From assembly GCA_963971575.1 (NCBI GenBank), contig OZ020620.1, positions 35,479,992-35,543,991 on the forward strand: a stretch of DNA of 64,000 nt. Reading direction: 5' to 3'. Source of the stretch: Liopterus haemorrhoidalis (taxonomy: Eukaryota; Arthropoda; Insecta; Coleoptera; Dytiscidae). The notes beneath the pieces are model-generated. The model did not search any database. It was not told where the DNA came from and saw only the letters and a list, made by a program, of their open reading frames with translations. The translations under genes and the position numbers were made by a program. Shown here in pieces: positions 44,401 through 54,697 of the stretch (positions within the stretch are counted from its first letter, which is position 1; each line of letters begins with the position of its first letter).

Positions 44401-47398
44401 ACGTGCTTCCATCTCGAGATTTAAAATCGTACTTGAGATGCTCTCATATCAAGACCCAGCTATAGCTGCTTAGTTCTCCAGTCAGTCAGATAAATATTGT
44501 AAACACTGTGTTACACTATTCCGGTTCATATTAATTTACATTACGTAGATTTTTTTAGGTTAATTCTACGTGCTTCCATCTCGAGATTTAAAATCGTACT
44601 TGAGATGCTCTCATATCAAGACCCAGCTATAGCTGCTTAGTTCTCCAGTCAGTCAGATAAATATTGTAAACACTGTGTTACACTATTCCGGTTCATATTA
44701 ATTTACATTACGTAGATTTTTTTAGGTTAATTCTACGTGCTTCCATCTCGAGATTTAAAATCGTACTTGAGATGCTCTCATATCAAGACCCAGCTATAGC
44801 TGCTTAGTTCTCCAGTCAGTCAGATAAATATTGTAAACACTGTGTTACACTATTCCGGTTCATATTAATTTACATTACGTAGATTTTTTTAGGTTAATTC
44901 TACGTGCTTCCATCTCGAGATTTAAAATCGTACTTGAGATGCTCTCATATCAAGACCCAGCTATAGCTGCTTAGTTCTCCAGTCAGTCAGATAAATATTG
45001 TAAACACTGTGTTACACTATTCCGGTTCATATTAATTTACATTACGTAGATTTTTTTAGGTTAATTCTACGTGCTTCCATCTCGAGATTTAAAATCGTAC
45101 TTGAGATGCTCTCATATCAAGACCCAGCTATAGCTGCTTAGTTTTCCAGTCAGTCAGATAAATATTGAAAGCACTGTGTTACACTATTCCGGTTCATATT
45201 AATTTACATTACGTAGATTTTTTTAGGTTAATTCTACGTGCTTCCATCTCGAGATTTAAAATCGTACTTGAGATGCTCTCATATCAAGACCCAGCTATAG
45301 CTGCTTAGTTCTCCAGTCAGTCAGATAAATATTGTAAACACTGTGTTACACTATTCCGGTTCATATTAATTTACATTACGTAGATTTTTTTAGGTTAATT
45401 CTACGTGCTTCCATCTCGAGATTTAAAATCGTACTTGAGATGCTCTCATATCAAGACCCAGCTATAGCTGCTTAGTTCTCCAGTCAGTCAGATAAATATT
45501 GTAAACACTGTGTTACACTATTCCGGTTCATATTAATTTACATTACGTAGATTTTTTTAGGTTAATTCTACGTGCTTCCATCTCGAGATTTAAAATCGTA
45601 CTTGAGATGCTCTCATATCAAGACCCAGCTATAGCTGCTTAGTTTTCCAGTCAGTCAGATAAATATTGTAAACACTGTGTTACACTATTCCGGTTCATAT
45701 TAATTTACATTACGTAGATTTTTTTAGGTTAATTCTACGTGCTTCCATCTCGAGATTTAAAATCGTACTTGAGATGCTCTCATATCAAGACCCAGCTATA
45801 GCTGCTTAGTTCTCCAGTCAGTCAGATAAATATTGTAAACACTGTGTTACACTATTCCGGTTCATATTAATTTACATTACGTAGATTTTTTTAGGTTAAT
45901 TCTACGTGCTTCCATCTCGAGATTTAAAATCGTACTTGAGATGCTCTCATATCAAGACCCAGCTATAGCTGCTTAGTTTTCCAGTCAGTCAGATAAATAT
46001 TGTAAACACTGTGTTACACTATTCCGGTTCATATTAATTTACATTACGTAGATTTTTTTAGGTTAATTCTACGTGCTTCCATCTCGAGATTTAAAATCGT
46101 ACTTGAGATGCTCTCATATCAAGACCCAGCTATAGCTGCTTAGTTCTCCAGTCAGTCAGATAAATATTATAAACACTGTGTTACACTATTCCGGTTCATA
46201 TTAATTTACATTACGTAGATTTTTTTAGGTTAATTCTACGTGCTTCCATCTCGAGATTTAAAATCGTACTTGAGATGCTCTCATATCAAGACCCAGCTAT
46301 AGCTGCTTAGTTCTCCAGTCAGTCAGATAAATATTGAAAGCACTGTGTTACACTATTCCGGTTCATATTAATTTACATTACGTAGATTTTTTTAGGTTAA
46401 TTCTACGTGCTTCCATCTCGAGATTTAAAATCGTACTTGAGATGCTCTCATATCAAGACCCAGCTATAGCTGCTTAGTTTTCCAGTCAGTCAGATAAATA
46501 TTGTAAACACTGTGTTACACTATTCCGGTTCATATTAATTTACATTACGTAGATTTTTTTAGGTTAATTCTACGTGCTTCCATCTCGAGATTTAAAATCG
46601 TACTTGAGATGCTCTCATATCAAGACCCAGCTATAGCTGCTTAGTTCTCCAGTCAGTCAGATAAATATTGAAAGCACTGTGTTACACTATTCCGGTTCAT
46701 ATTAATTTACATTACGTAGATTTTTTTAGGTTAATTCTACGTGCTTCCATCTCGAGATTTAAAATCGTACTTGAGATGCTCTCATATCAAGACCCAGCTA
46801 TAGCTGCTTAGTTTTCCAGTCAGTCAGATAAATATTGTAAACACTGTGTTACACTATTCCGGTTCATATTAATTTACATTACGTAGATTTTTTTAGGTTA
46901 ATTCTACGTGCTTCCATCTCGAGATTTAAAATCGTACTTGAGATGCTCTCATATCAAGACCCAGCTATAGCTGCTTAGTTCTCCAGTCAGTCAGATAAAT
47001 ATTGTAAACACTGTGTTACACTATTCCGGTTCATATTAATTTACATTACGTAGATTTTTTTAGGTTAATTCTACGTGCTTCCATCTCGAGATTTAAAATC
47101 GTACTTGAGATGCTCTCATATCAAGACCCAGCTATAGCTGCTTAGTTTTCCAGTCAGTCAGATAAATATTGTAAACACTGTGTTACACTATTCCGGTTCA
47201 TATTAATTTACATTACGTAGATTTTTTTAGGTTAATTCTACGTGCTTCCATCTCGAGATTTAAAATCGTACTTGAGATGCTCTCATATCAAGACCCAGCT
47301 ATAGCTGCTTAGTTTTCCAGTCAGTCAGATAAATATTGTAAACACTGTGTTACACTATTCCGGTTCATATTAATTTACATTACTTAGATTTTTTTCAG
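44401..47398. repeat. 167-bp satellite array, 18 monomers
   Basis: Monomer starts fall every 167 bp without exception from 44401 to 47240, and the final copy ends near 47398. Copies are nearly identical; I see only two positions varying repeatedly (GTTCTCC/GTTTTCC, and TTGTAAAC/TTGAAAGC/TTATAAAC). Each monomer has two perfect palindromes, ATCTCGAGAT and CAGCTATAGCTG, and an imperfect stem CATCTCGAG/CTTGAGATG. About 45 bp of the monomer (ACTATTCCGGTTCA to ATTTTTTTAG) resembles the minus strand of family B near positions 389-440. Confidence 0.97.
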
Positions 47399-47582
47399 GT
47401 TTTTTGATTAACTCCCCTGGGTTTAAACCAGAGCTATTAAAGTGACATGTGAGTTAATGCAAGTTTCAAATACACTATGGCGAATAATTGATAAATATTT
47501 GTTATTATTAATTTTAATGGACATTCTTACAATAACTGCTTTTGCGACCATATCAAAAACTGTTATTTTTTATCATCTAGTA

Positions 47583-47880
47583 TAAGCAGTTCACTTTTGT
47601 AAGAACAAACGAGATCTGGTTATTTAGGTTACTTTTATAGTGTGTTACTGACTTTAAATGTCAATTAAAAATATTCCTTACGCTGTAAAACCGACTTTAG
47701 GTTGATAAGGTTATGATCATTATAATTAAGTTATAATTTTTCATTATGACGTATGTCAAATGGATCGACATTTTAAAAAAGTGACATATTTTAATACCAA
47801 CATGACATACAGCTTCAAAGGTGCAAACTATTGAAAACAAATTTTCCTCTCAGTTTGTTCTTACAAAAATGAACAGCTTA
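47583..47880. mobile_element. TA-flanked MITE
   Basis: TAAGCAGTTCACTTTTGTAA at the left and its inverted copy (with two differences) at the right, bounded by TA at 47581-47582 and 47881-47882. It is 298 bp and non-coding. Confidence 0.8.
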
Positions 47881-48065
47881 TACTGCACAAAAAGTAATTA
47901 TTTTTTTTTTGGCCTAAACCGATTCGCTTATTTTTTGGATGCCAACGCCATCTACGATTGTGATGTTTGTTCAATAATAAGCGAAAATGTTTATAATTAT
48001 GTAGCTAATTAACATAAATAAGTTTAATTTTTCTGATTAAAATTACTTTTGGTCGCCCAAAAACA

Positions 48066-48188
48066 ATGTGCACCTTTGCAAAAATGTTCTTTTGTGTCTT
48101 CATCTGTTTGACGGCCTCGGCTCTGCCACGGCCATCAAATTCAGATGTTGATGGAAAGAACCACTTTTTGGTCATGGTACACAAATAA
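48066..48188 (+). CDS. Small ORF with signal-peptide-like N-terminus (hypothetical)
   Basis: 40 codons plus a stop, from ATG 48066 with a second in-frame ATG at 48084. The N-terminus has a Lys, then a hydrophobic run (FFCVFICLTASA) followed by ALPRPSNSD, with a plausible signal-peptidase site after ASA. The rest is short and polar (DVDGKNHFLVMVHK). It could be a tiny secreted peptide, the first exon of a cuticle-like or secreted protein, or chance. I see no convincing splice donor and no homologue I can name. It lies within the Awh intron on the same strand. Confidence 0.25.
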   Translation: MCTFAKMFFCVFICLTASALPRPSNSDVDGKNHFLVMVHK

Positions 48189-48862
48189 CTATTTATTGAT
48201 AAAAATTTCCTATCTAAATAGTAAAAAATATGTTATTTTTTTTTACCGTACAAATTTTGTTAAGAAACTACAAAAAACACAATGTAACATTTCTCCCTTG
48301 GTCCAGGAATTCACATTTGTAACATTTTTTTTTTTAATTTTTCAATGACCAAACTTTACTGATTGATGTTTTTAATAAATATTTTTAAACAATTAAAACC
48401 CACAAATAAAATGTACTGCACTGTGTTTTTGAGAGGCAGATGTATTTCATCCCACGCCTACCTCCAGGTAATCAGAGGTTGTATCTTTTAATGAGAGTTC
48501 TAATTCTACCTAATTCAACCATTCTTATTCCGGCGGAGTCTGAGATGTGGACACGCGAACTTACGGACAACCTATTAAACAACACTCAATGAATTCAACT
48601 TTCATTCACTCACTTTATTCAAACATCATGCCTGATCTTTTTAAATTAATTTTGAGGAAAAATATTTAGATACAGATAATAACAATATAACAGTATTACA
48701 GTCTATTAAGACCCTTGACTTTATTGCTGATCTTCCTCCAGTTTTGTGTGTCGTGTACTTGTTTTATCCAGTTTCTTTTTTTTTAGAAGTTAAGTTTTTC
48801 TTCGCTGATAAAACAAATAAATAGAGAAGAAGGCCTTGTCCATTTATTAGGTTCTACTTTTT
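48189..48862. other. Intronic spacer, no gene recognised
   Basis: No supported gene or element. Confidence 0.4.
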
Positions 48863-48909
48863 AGGGTTTTGTAGGTTTGACCAAAAAACCCTTATACCGT
48901 CATTTTGTC

Positions 48910-48979
<70 letters not shown>

Positions 48980-49820
48980 TCGGTAAAAATTGTAGCCAAA
49001 CGGCTAAACCTAGAGAGTTGAAATTTGGCATGCTTATACAACTCTTTGACCCGCACATAGGAAAAATACTAAAACATCTAAAAAACATACCCCCCTAAAA
49101 ATATAAACAAATATGTGCTCATCGAAAACAAAAATATTTTTTTTTAATTCTGAGTAGGGTATCAAATGAAAGCCCTTAGTACGTGGATTAAAGATCAAAT
49201 TTTTATTTTTGCAAAATAAATTATTTTGATGCGATTTTTGCCAAAATTGTGCAAAAAAAAAATTTGTCCCACACCCTGTAGCCCAGATGGTTTAAACTAA
49301 AAATCTAAAAAAATTCTAAGTAATGTATATTGGTGTGAACCGAAATAGTACAACAGGAATTTTTGATCAGATTATGTTTTTGGAAAATAACTCATTTTTT
49401 GTGGGTTTTGGTTCACAAAGTACAAAAGTTATACCAATGTAAGACACTCACATGCAAAGCGTGCGTAGCGTAATGGGTTAGAGCACTGCTAAAATGAGTT
49501 GGAAAACGAAGGGTTTCGAGTTCGAGTACGGAGTGAATTTTATTTTTTCTTTTTTTTTTGCATTTTTATTATGTTGAAATTATTTTGTCAAAATTCTAGT
49601 TATATTTTGACAAATGTTGTATTTAATTTTTAAGAGCGTAAATTTAATAACCAGTCTTATTATATGATTAACAGACGATAAATTATTTTAAAAATATCGT
49701 TCATTTTGCCGTGATTACTACAAAGTAAAATTTGTCCTACACACTCAGCATACCGCCTTCACTTATTATATACCTGCAAAACCCTGAAATGTGTGAATAT
49801 TCACACTTCACATCAATTTT
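48863..49820 (+). repeat. Family B (TCTG)n-bearing repeat, most complete copy
   Basis: Runs from AGGGTTTTGTAGGT at the 5' end to CCTGCAAAACCCTGAAATG and the palindrome GTGTGAATATTCACAC at the 3' end. The GGGTTTTGYAGG motif is therefore present in inverted orientation at both ends. A TCTG tract lies at 48910-48980. The tRNA-like segment near 49460-49530 has a perfect A-box match (TAGCGTAATGG) and a near B-box (AGTTCGAGTAC) about 53 bp later. It ends in A/T-rich sequence. Not a functional tRNA gene: no cloverleaf or acceptor stem can be formed from what I see. Confidence 0.85.
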
Positions 49821-50726
49821 TTGAATATCTCTTTGATTATTCTTTTATTTTAGTTTCTTTTTTTCAACGATGAAAGAATTTTTGAAATTTGTGTTTTGAA
49901 AGACCACGTATTTGTGGCCCAACAAAGATTCCTTCCTTCAATTTTAATGCACTGATCTTTGGAAATATATTTACCAAGTACTGAAATCCTGCAGAATTAG
50001 CTTTCCCCATTGCTTTCACAAAGTTCCTCATTAAGCCAAGCTTAAATGGAGAGATGGCAAGATTTTTTTTGCGGATTAACCAAAGGAATATATTGGACAC
50101 TGTTATTTTCTGACTCATATTCACTTATTTGATGCCAATTTGACGCATTTGACGTAATGATCCGTAATAGCACGGCTGTCCCATAAATATATGAAACAAC
50201 AGAATTTTGTGAACCCTGCTTGCATCGCCATCAGCATCACAATGACTTTTTGATCACCGCAGATATTCCACTGATGAGCTTTATAGTATATTAACAAAAT
50301 CACAAATAATGCTGAAACATAATAAGCCTCTTTACAAAAACTAGACATGCTACGAAAAAACTAAAAACATATTTGAAATCATCAACCAAAAATTTATTTA
50401 GTCCACCTAAAAACCTGTTGAAAAAGTTTGTTGACCAGTGTAATTTTTTAAACAATAGGGGATACGCATAAAATTTGTTATTGTTAGTTACGTCACCTAA
50501 CAAAACAAAAATCACATTTTAATTAATATTACAGCCAAATTTTTTAATTAAAATGTTGTAAATTTGAAATAAGCCGACTACAGCGCGAAGGTTGCCGAGT
50601 AAATACGACTGAGCATGACGTCAAACCCCAGACAGACCAGATTACAACATAATCTTTACGTGTGTATATTGTATTGTTCGAGATTTTTGTATTTGTTTAA
50701 CAATTTTTCACGCATTTATTATTAAA
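49821..50726. other. Intronic spacer, no gene recognised
   Basis: Several minus-strand ORFs of 70-86 residues lie here (49864-50515). A near-continuous minus reading (FLGGLNKFLVDDFKYVF, YYKAHQWNICGDQKVIVMLM, GLMRNFVKAMGKANSAGFQY) suggests the remnant of some transposon protein with frame breaks, but I cannot assign it. Confidence 0.4.
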
Positions 50727-50864
50727 ATGGCAGATAAAGATTTTGTTAGGGCTCAGAGTGATAATTTACCCAACATTGATGCTTTTATGCTCATGGAATA
50801 TATGAAAAATAATGAATGCTACAGTGCTGAAGAAATACGTGGTGTCAAAACAGACTTGAAGTAA
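50727..50864 (+). pseudogene. N-terminal fragment of a transposon-associated ORF (unassigned)
   Basis: A 45-codon ORF: MADKDFVRAQSDNLPNIDAF, then a helical stretch and EEIRGVKTDLK before TAA. I recall this N-terminal pattern (MADKxFxRAQSxNLPxI and xEIRGVK) from multicopy uncharacterised insect proteins, so it is probably a mobile-element ORF cut short. Flanks at 50573 (TACAGCGCGAAGG) and 51232 (TTCGCGCGCTACA) look like weak inverted ends, which would make a ~670-bp element. Confidence 0.45.
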
Positions 50865-51403
50865 ACCATTTATGTATTTTATAACTTTATGTAAACAATA
50901 AACGCTGCAACTCTGTAAAATGTAAATATTTATGTAATTTAGATGTCAGAATTTTATTACATTGTTTACATGAAGTTACAAAACGTTAGAGGCATAATTG
51001 AAATACTGCAATATAGGTTATATATTTTAATATAAATTTTAATTCGGTAAACATGTATAAATTGTTTTTATAGGATTAAACTTTATTTTAATTTAAATCA
51101 CTCTAACTTTACACAATCTATAAAAGTTATACAAGCAAATAAGTTCACGACAGACTGTGTAGGCTGTACGCTGTAGATTGGGTAGGCTGTACGCAGTACA
51201 CTTAAGTAGGGTATTACGTCACACGTGGTTTTCGCGCGCTACATTCATTTATGATTTTTTAGGCCTTCAAATTAAAAAAAAAAATGCAGAACTGTTTTTT
51301 TATATTTATATATAATGAATATAATAAAAAATAAAAATAAAAATCATTTTTATCCCCTATTACTCAGTTTTTATTCCTACTACAACTTTGTTTTCTTTTT
51401 CAG

Positions 51404-51621
51404 AAGTTTTGGGGCAAAATGTTCTGTTTGTTCCCGAGGAATTAGTTCTAGCGATTGGGTTAGAAAAGCAAGGGATCATGTCTATCATTTAGCATGTTTT
51501 GCCTGTGCGGCCTGTCATCGACAACTGTCTACTGGAGAAGAATTCGCTCTTCATGAAGACAGAGTCCTCTGTAAAGCTCATTACCTCGAGACTTTAGATG
51601 GCGGAACCACCTCATCAGACG
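51404..51621 (+). CDS. Awh: Arrowhead LIM-homeobox gene, LIM2 exon
   Basis: This 218-bp exon completes the Lys codon from LIM1 and encodes the second LIM domain. Numbered on the partial protein, ligands are Cys67, Cys70, His89, Cys92, Cys95, Cys98, Cys117 and His120, with spacing 2-18-2-2-2-18-2. Recognisable blocks are [20 protein letters not shown] and [20 protein letters not shown], very close to the fly protein. The exon ends in GGTTSSD with a GTAAGA donor at 51622 in phase 1. The acceptor CAG is at 51401-51403; an alternative AG three bases later would drop the Lys codon and break the LIM1/LIM2 linker phase. Confidence 0.96.
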
Positions 51622-51830
51622 GTAAGAAAATTTAAAAATCTCTTTTAGGGATTTGTTAAGATAGTTTTAGCTTCACACAAATCTTTCTCTGTTGTAAACA
51701 AAATTAAATCACTGATAATAAAATTCTTTTAAAAGCACCAAGCTGAAAGCAGGACATAAGTACATAAGCATAATATTTATAAAACATTCTATGTTTTCTA
51801 AAATTTTAATTTTCTTTTTGTTTTCTTTAG

Positions 51831-52070
51831 ATGGTTGTGATGCGGAAGGATATCATAAAAACAAAGCTAAAAGAGTTCGTACAACGTTTACCGAAGAGCA
51901 ACTTCAGGTCCTGCAGGCTAATTTCCAACTGGATTCAAACCCGGATGGTCAGGACTTGGAGCGCATAGCCCAAATTACAGGCCTTAGTAAGCGAGTTACT
52001 CAAGTCTGGTTTCAAAATTCCCGAGCAAGACAAAAGAAACATATGCATACAGGGAAAATTAAGACACAAT
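51831..52070 (+). CDS. Awh: Arrowhead LIM-homeobox gene, homeodomain exon
   Basis: This 240-bp exon follows a 209-bp intron. After GCDAEGYHK comes the DNA-binding homeodomain (about residues 145-204 of the partial protein): [38 protein letters not shown], and recognition helix 3 [17 protein letters not shown], with the invariant Trp-Phe-x-Asn-x-Arg. It binds TAAT-type sites through helix 3. [11 protein letters not shown] is the signature of the Awh/Lhx6/8 class. The donor GTAAGT starts at 52071 in phase 1. Reading through it would give a false C-terminus up to 52216, which the downstream exons rule out. Confidence 0.97.
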
Positions 52071-52282
52071 GTAAGTGGAAAAAAACATTTTCAACAACTG
52101 GTGCGTTTACTATTCATTTTAACAACCAGTATGGAAGTAGATTCATATTTTTACAACAGGAACGCTTGTATATTGCGTACCGGCTGAATATCAACCCTGT
52201 AATATACCTTTCCTGAATCTGATACTAATTTTTTATACCAAATTAAAGTTATTTTTTAGACTAATGTGTAATATTTTTTTAG

Positions 52283-52393
52283 TGCATAATTCGAGAGATG
52301 AAAACGGTTTTGGGCGACACATAAATCTCCAATTAACTTATTCCTTCCAACATCAGAGTGGTGCAAAAAGTCCTGCATTATATACGCCACATG
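52283..52393 (+). CDS. Awh: Arrowhead LIM-homeobox gene, C-terminal exon 4
   Basis: 111 bp, from acceptor TTTTTTTAG (ending 52282) to donor GTAAGT (52394), phase 1 in and phase 1 out. It encodes HNSRDENGFGRHINLQLTYS followed by FQHQSGAKSPALYTPH. RHINLQLTYSFQ is shared with the fly Awh tail, which is why this short exon can be placed. Its role is unknown; it is part of the conserved tail outside the homeodomain. Confidence 0.92.
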
Positions 52394-52519
52394 GTAAGTT
52401 GTGCCTCTGATATTTATAAGATAGGCAACACACATTGCATACGCATGACGCAAATTGCATACTTCATCGTACTTGTGCTACTTTAAAAAATATAATCTAT
52501 TATATATGTATATATATAA

Positions 52520-53140
52520 GGAGAAATAATAGTTCTTATTTACTCGTCAAATTATATTAAAAAATATTATTACAAAATAATAATTTTACGAGACGTTTCG
52601 ACTGGGACATCCAGTCATCTTCAGTCTATAAATAAAAAATATACAATTTTACAAATTTTATAAATCAGTCTTCAAAAAATACAAATAAAATGTGAAAAAC
52701 ACTTAAAAATCACGTTAAAAAACATTAAAGAATTATAGATGATTAAAACAAAGCATTAAAATAATAAATAATATTAAATAAATGAATAAAAGATAAAAAA
52801 TTTAAAAAAATTTAATAAATTAAAATGGCGCCTAACACCATGTATTAAATTTTTTTAAATTTTTTAACTTTTATTCATTTGTTTAATATTATTTATTATT
52901 TTAATCCTTTGTTTTAATCATCTATAATTCTTTAATGTTTTTTAACGTGATTTTTAAGTGTTTTTCACATTTTATTTGTATTTTTTGAAGACTGATTTAT
53001 AAAATTTGTAAAATTGTATATTTTTTATTTATAGACTGAAGATGACTGGATGTCCCAGTCGAAACGTCTCGTAAAATTATTATTTTATAATAATATTTTT
53101 TAATATAATTTGACGAGTAAATAAGAACTATTATTTCTCC
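52520..53140. mobile_element. Fold-back MITE: ~300-bp near-perfect inverted repeat
   Basis: The left arm (GGAGAAATAATAGTTC ... ACGAGACGTTTCGACTGG ... AGTCATCTTCAGTC) is repeated inverted on the right almost base for base, around a short centre near 52830-52850 (GGCGCCTAACACC). Arms are about 300 bp each. No coding sequence. In the Awh pre-mRNA it would fold into a long double-stranded hairpin. Confidence 0.93.
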
Positions 53141-53200
53141 TCATATCATTTTTCGTCAAGAAACATATTTCTACTATATATATATATATATATATATATT

Positions 53201-54480
53201 CTTTATTCCCTAGGCTTTGCGGCGTTCAGGGTATTAACCATTACAAAAAAATAAAACAATCAATCCAACAGTAAATAAATAACAATCCAATACAATTTAC
53301 AATTTACAATTTACAATGTTTTTTCTCTTCTCTATCTGCTTGCTCCAATATCCCTCTCTTTCTTCCTGTTCTCCTTCTGGTTTCCCTCTCCGATCTCCTT
53401 CCTTCTTGCTTCCAGTTCTCTCGCCCATCTTTGATTTATTTTATTTCATTCTCTTCCCTTCCAACCATTTCTTCACCCCTCCTCCTATATCCCTTCCTTC
53501 CTCCCCATTTCTAGGTAACCTCATCCCCCTTCCTTCCTTCCATATCTCCCCTTCTGCTTCCCACCGGGTCTCCTCCTTCTTTCCTTTACCCCTTCCTGTT
53601 ATCCTTCCCCAATCTCCATCCTTTTTGCCTCTAATTCCCTCGCCCACCTCTCCCCCCTTCCATCTTCGTGCAACAGGTCTAATGTGCTCCCCGACCATAC
53701 TGTCATCTCTTTACACCTCTTCGCGAGGTGCTCTATATCTTCCTCCTCCTCCCCGCACATCCTGCACATCTTTTCCTCCTGTTTCCTCCAATATCAATTT
53801 CCTCTCTCTTCATTCCCGCACCTTAGCCTCGCAATCCTCCTAACTCTCCCTCCTGACCTTCCTCTTTCTCCCTTCAAGTAGCTTGGTACCCCTATAGTTC
53901 TGACCTCCTTATATCTCCCTGCGCTCCTTGATTTGTCTATTCTGACTGTCCTTTCTTGTTCCCCCACTTCCTTATCCCTCCTCCACAACTCCTCAATCAC
54001 GCTTATCCCGTCTTTACTTCTCCTTTCCACCTCTGTCGCATCCACTCCGCATCTCCAGTGATACTCCTTTCTCATCTCCCCCCATGCGTACCATCTTCCT
54101 TTCTGTTCCTCTCTGGCTCTTTCCTCCCAGCATTCCCTCATTATTTTTTTGTCTGTTTCTATTCTAACTTTCTCCTCGTTCTTAACCGCCCTCCTTCCTG
54201 TACCCACTTTCATCTTATCCCTTTTCAGTTCCTCTCTTACAATATACCCTGGTGTTGTTCTATCTACCCCTAAGATCCAATTCAAATACCTCTCCTGTAC
54301 TCGTTCTACCTTCTCCCATTCCTTCCATCCCCAAATTTCCACTCCATATAGCAGGATGTTTTTCATCACGGCGTCAAACAACCTCAATTTCCATCTAATA
54401 TCGTCGCTAAACTTCCTCTCTCCTATACTCCACAGCTTCCCCATGACTATCCTTGCCTTCTTTACTAATTTTTTTCCCTT
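53201..54480 (-). pseudogene. LINE C-terminal region and 3' UTR, antisense in the Awh intron
   Basis: The minus frame 54444-53794 gives LLYGVEIWGWKEWEKVERVQ, ERYLNWILGVDRTTPGYIVR, WEERAREEQKGRWYAWGE and GVPSYLKGERGRSGGRVRRI. Then, after breaks, it gives CRMCGEEEEDIEHLAKRC with a complete C-x2-C...H-x4-C knuckle. This is the tail of a LINE type that I recall as common in ants and beetles. The 3' UTR ends at about 53201 (CCCTAGGCTTTGCGGCGTT on +). The RT catalytic domain is absent. The GC/purine bias differs strongly from the host intron. Confidence 0.85.
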
Positions 54481-54635
54481 ATGTGTAGTTCAGCCCCATT
54501 GTTCCTCGTTAGTACATAACCTAGGTATTTTATACTCTTCACCTTCAATATAATCTATTATAGTTATTTCTGATTTCTGATGTGGTAATAGATATTTATA
54601 TATTGTAATTTATTTTTATTATTTTTTTTTTTCAG

Positions 54636-54697
54636 ATTCCTCCATGGATGAATTATCGCAAGATTCAACCATGCATTGTATGCAGGGAGAAGTGTAA
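54636..54697 (+). CDS. Awh: Arrowhead LIM-homeobox gene, terminal coding exon
   Basis: Acceptor TTTTTTTTTCAG ends at 54635. The first two bases complete the Asp codon, then the frame gives SSMDELSQDSTMHCMQGEV and TAA at 54695-54697. This peptide is almost the same as the end of fly Awh (SSMDELSQDSSVHCMPSEV), so the C-terminus is secure. With the other four exons it makes a 270-residue partial product, very near the fly length of about 275. Downstream is AT-rich 3' UTR; I could not fix a poly-A site with confidence. Confidence 0.96.

Larger units (their letters stand above)
27149..51403 (+). other. Awh intron between LIM1 and LIM2 exons (24,255 bp)
   Basis: The intron is bounded by a GTAAGT donor and a T-rich CAG acceptor at 51401-51403, with phases that match. 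The other three introns of the gene are 209, 212 and 2242 bp. The length is mostly accounted for by the transposons, MITEs and satellite listed below, with a few unassigned stretches that could hold enhancers. Confidence 0.9.
52394..54635 (+). other. Last Awh intron (2242 bp)
   Basis: Bounded by GTAAGT and TTTTTTTTTTTCAG. It contains the long hairpin MITE (52520-53140), a (TA)n tract (about 53175-53200) and an antisense LINE fragment (53201-54480). Confidence 0.9.

Noticed and set aside
44401..47398. Regular repeat resembling a CRISPR array
   Set aside because: The whole 167-bp unit is repeated. There are no unique spacers, and the context is eukaryotic, so this is a satellite.
44401..47398. 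Possible hammerhead ribozyme in the satellite monomer
   Set aside because: Some insect satellites carry one, but I cannot find the required CTGATGA and GAAA core elements in the right arrangement.
49460..49530. Functional tRNA gene
   Set aside because: Box-like motifs are present but there is no acceptor or anticodon stem that folds, and the segment is part of a dispersed repeat.
52071..52216. Read-through extension of the Awh homeodomain exon
   Set aside because: A strong GTAAGT donor at 52071 and the two conserved downstream tail exons show that this is intron.
53316..54553. Plus-strand ORFs of 105-175 residues rich in Pro, Ser, Leu and Phe
   Set aside because: They are antisense shadows of the purine-rich LINE fragment coded on the minus strand.
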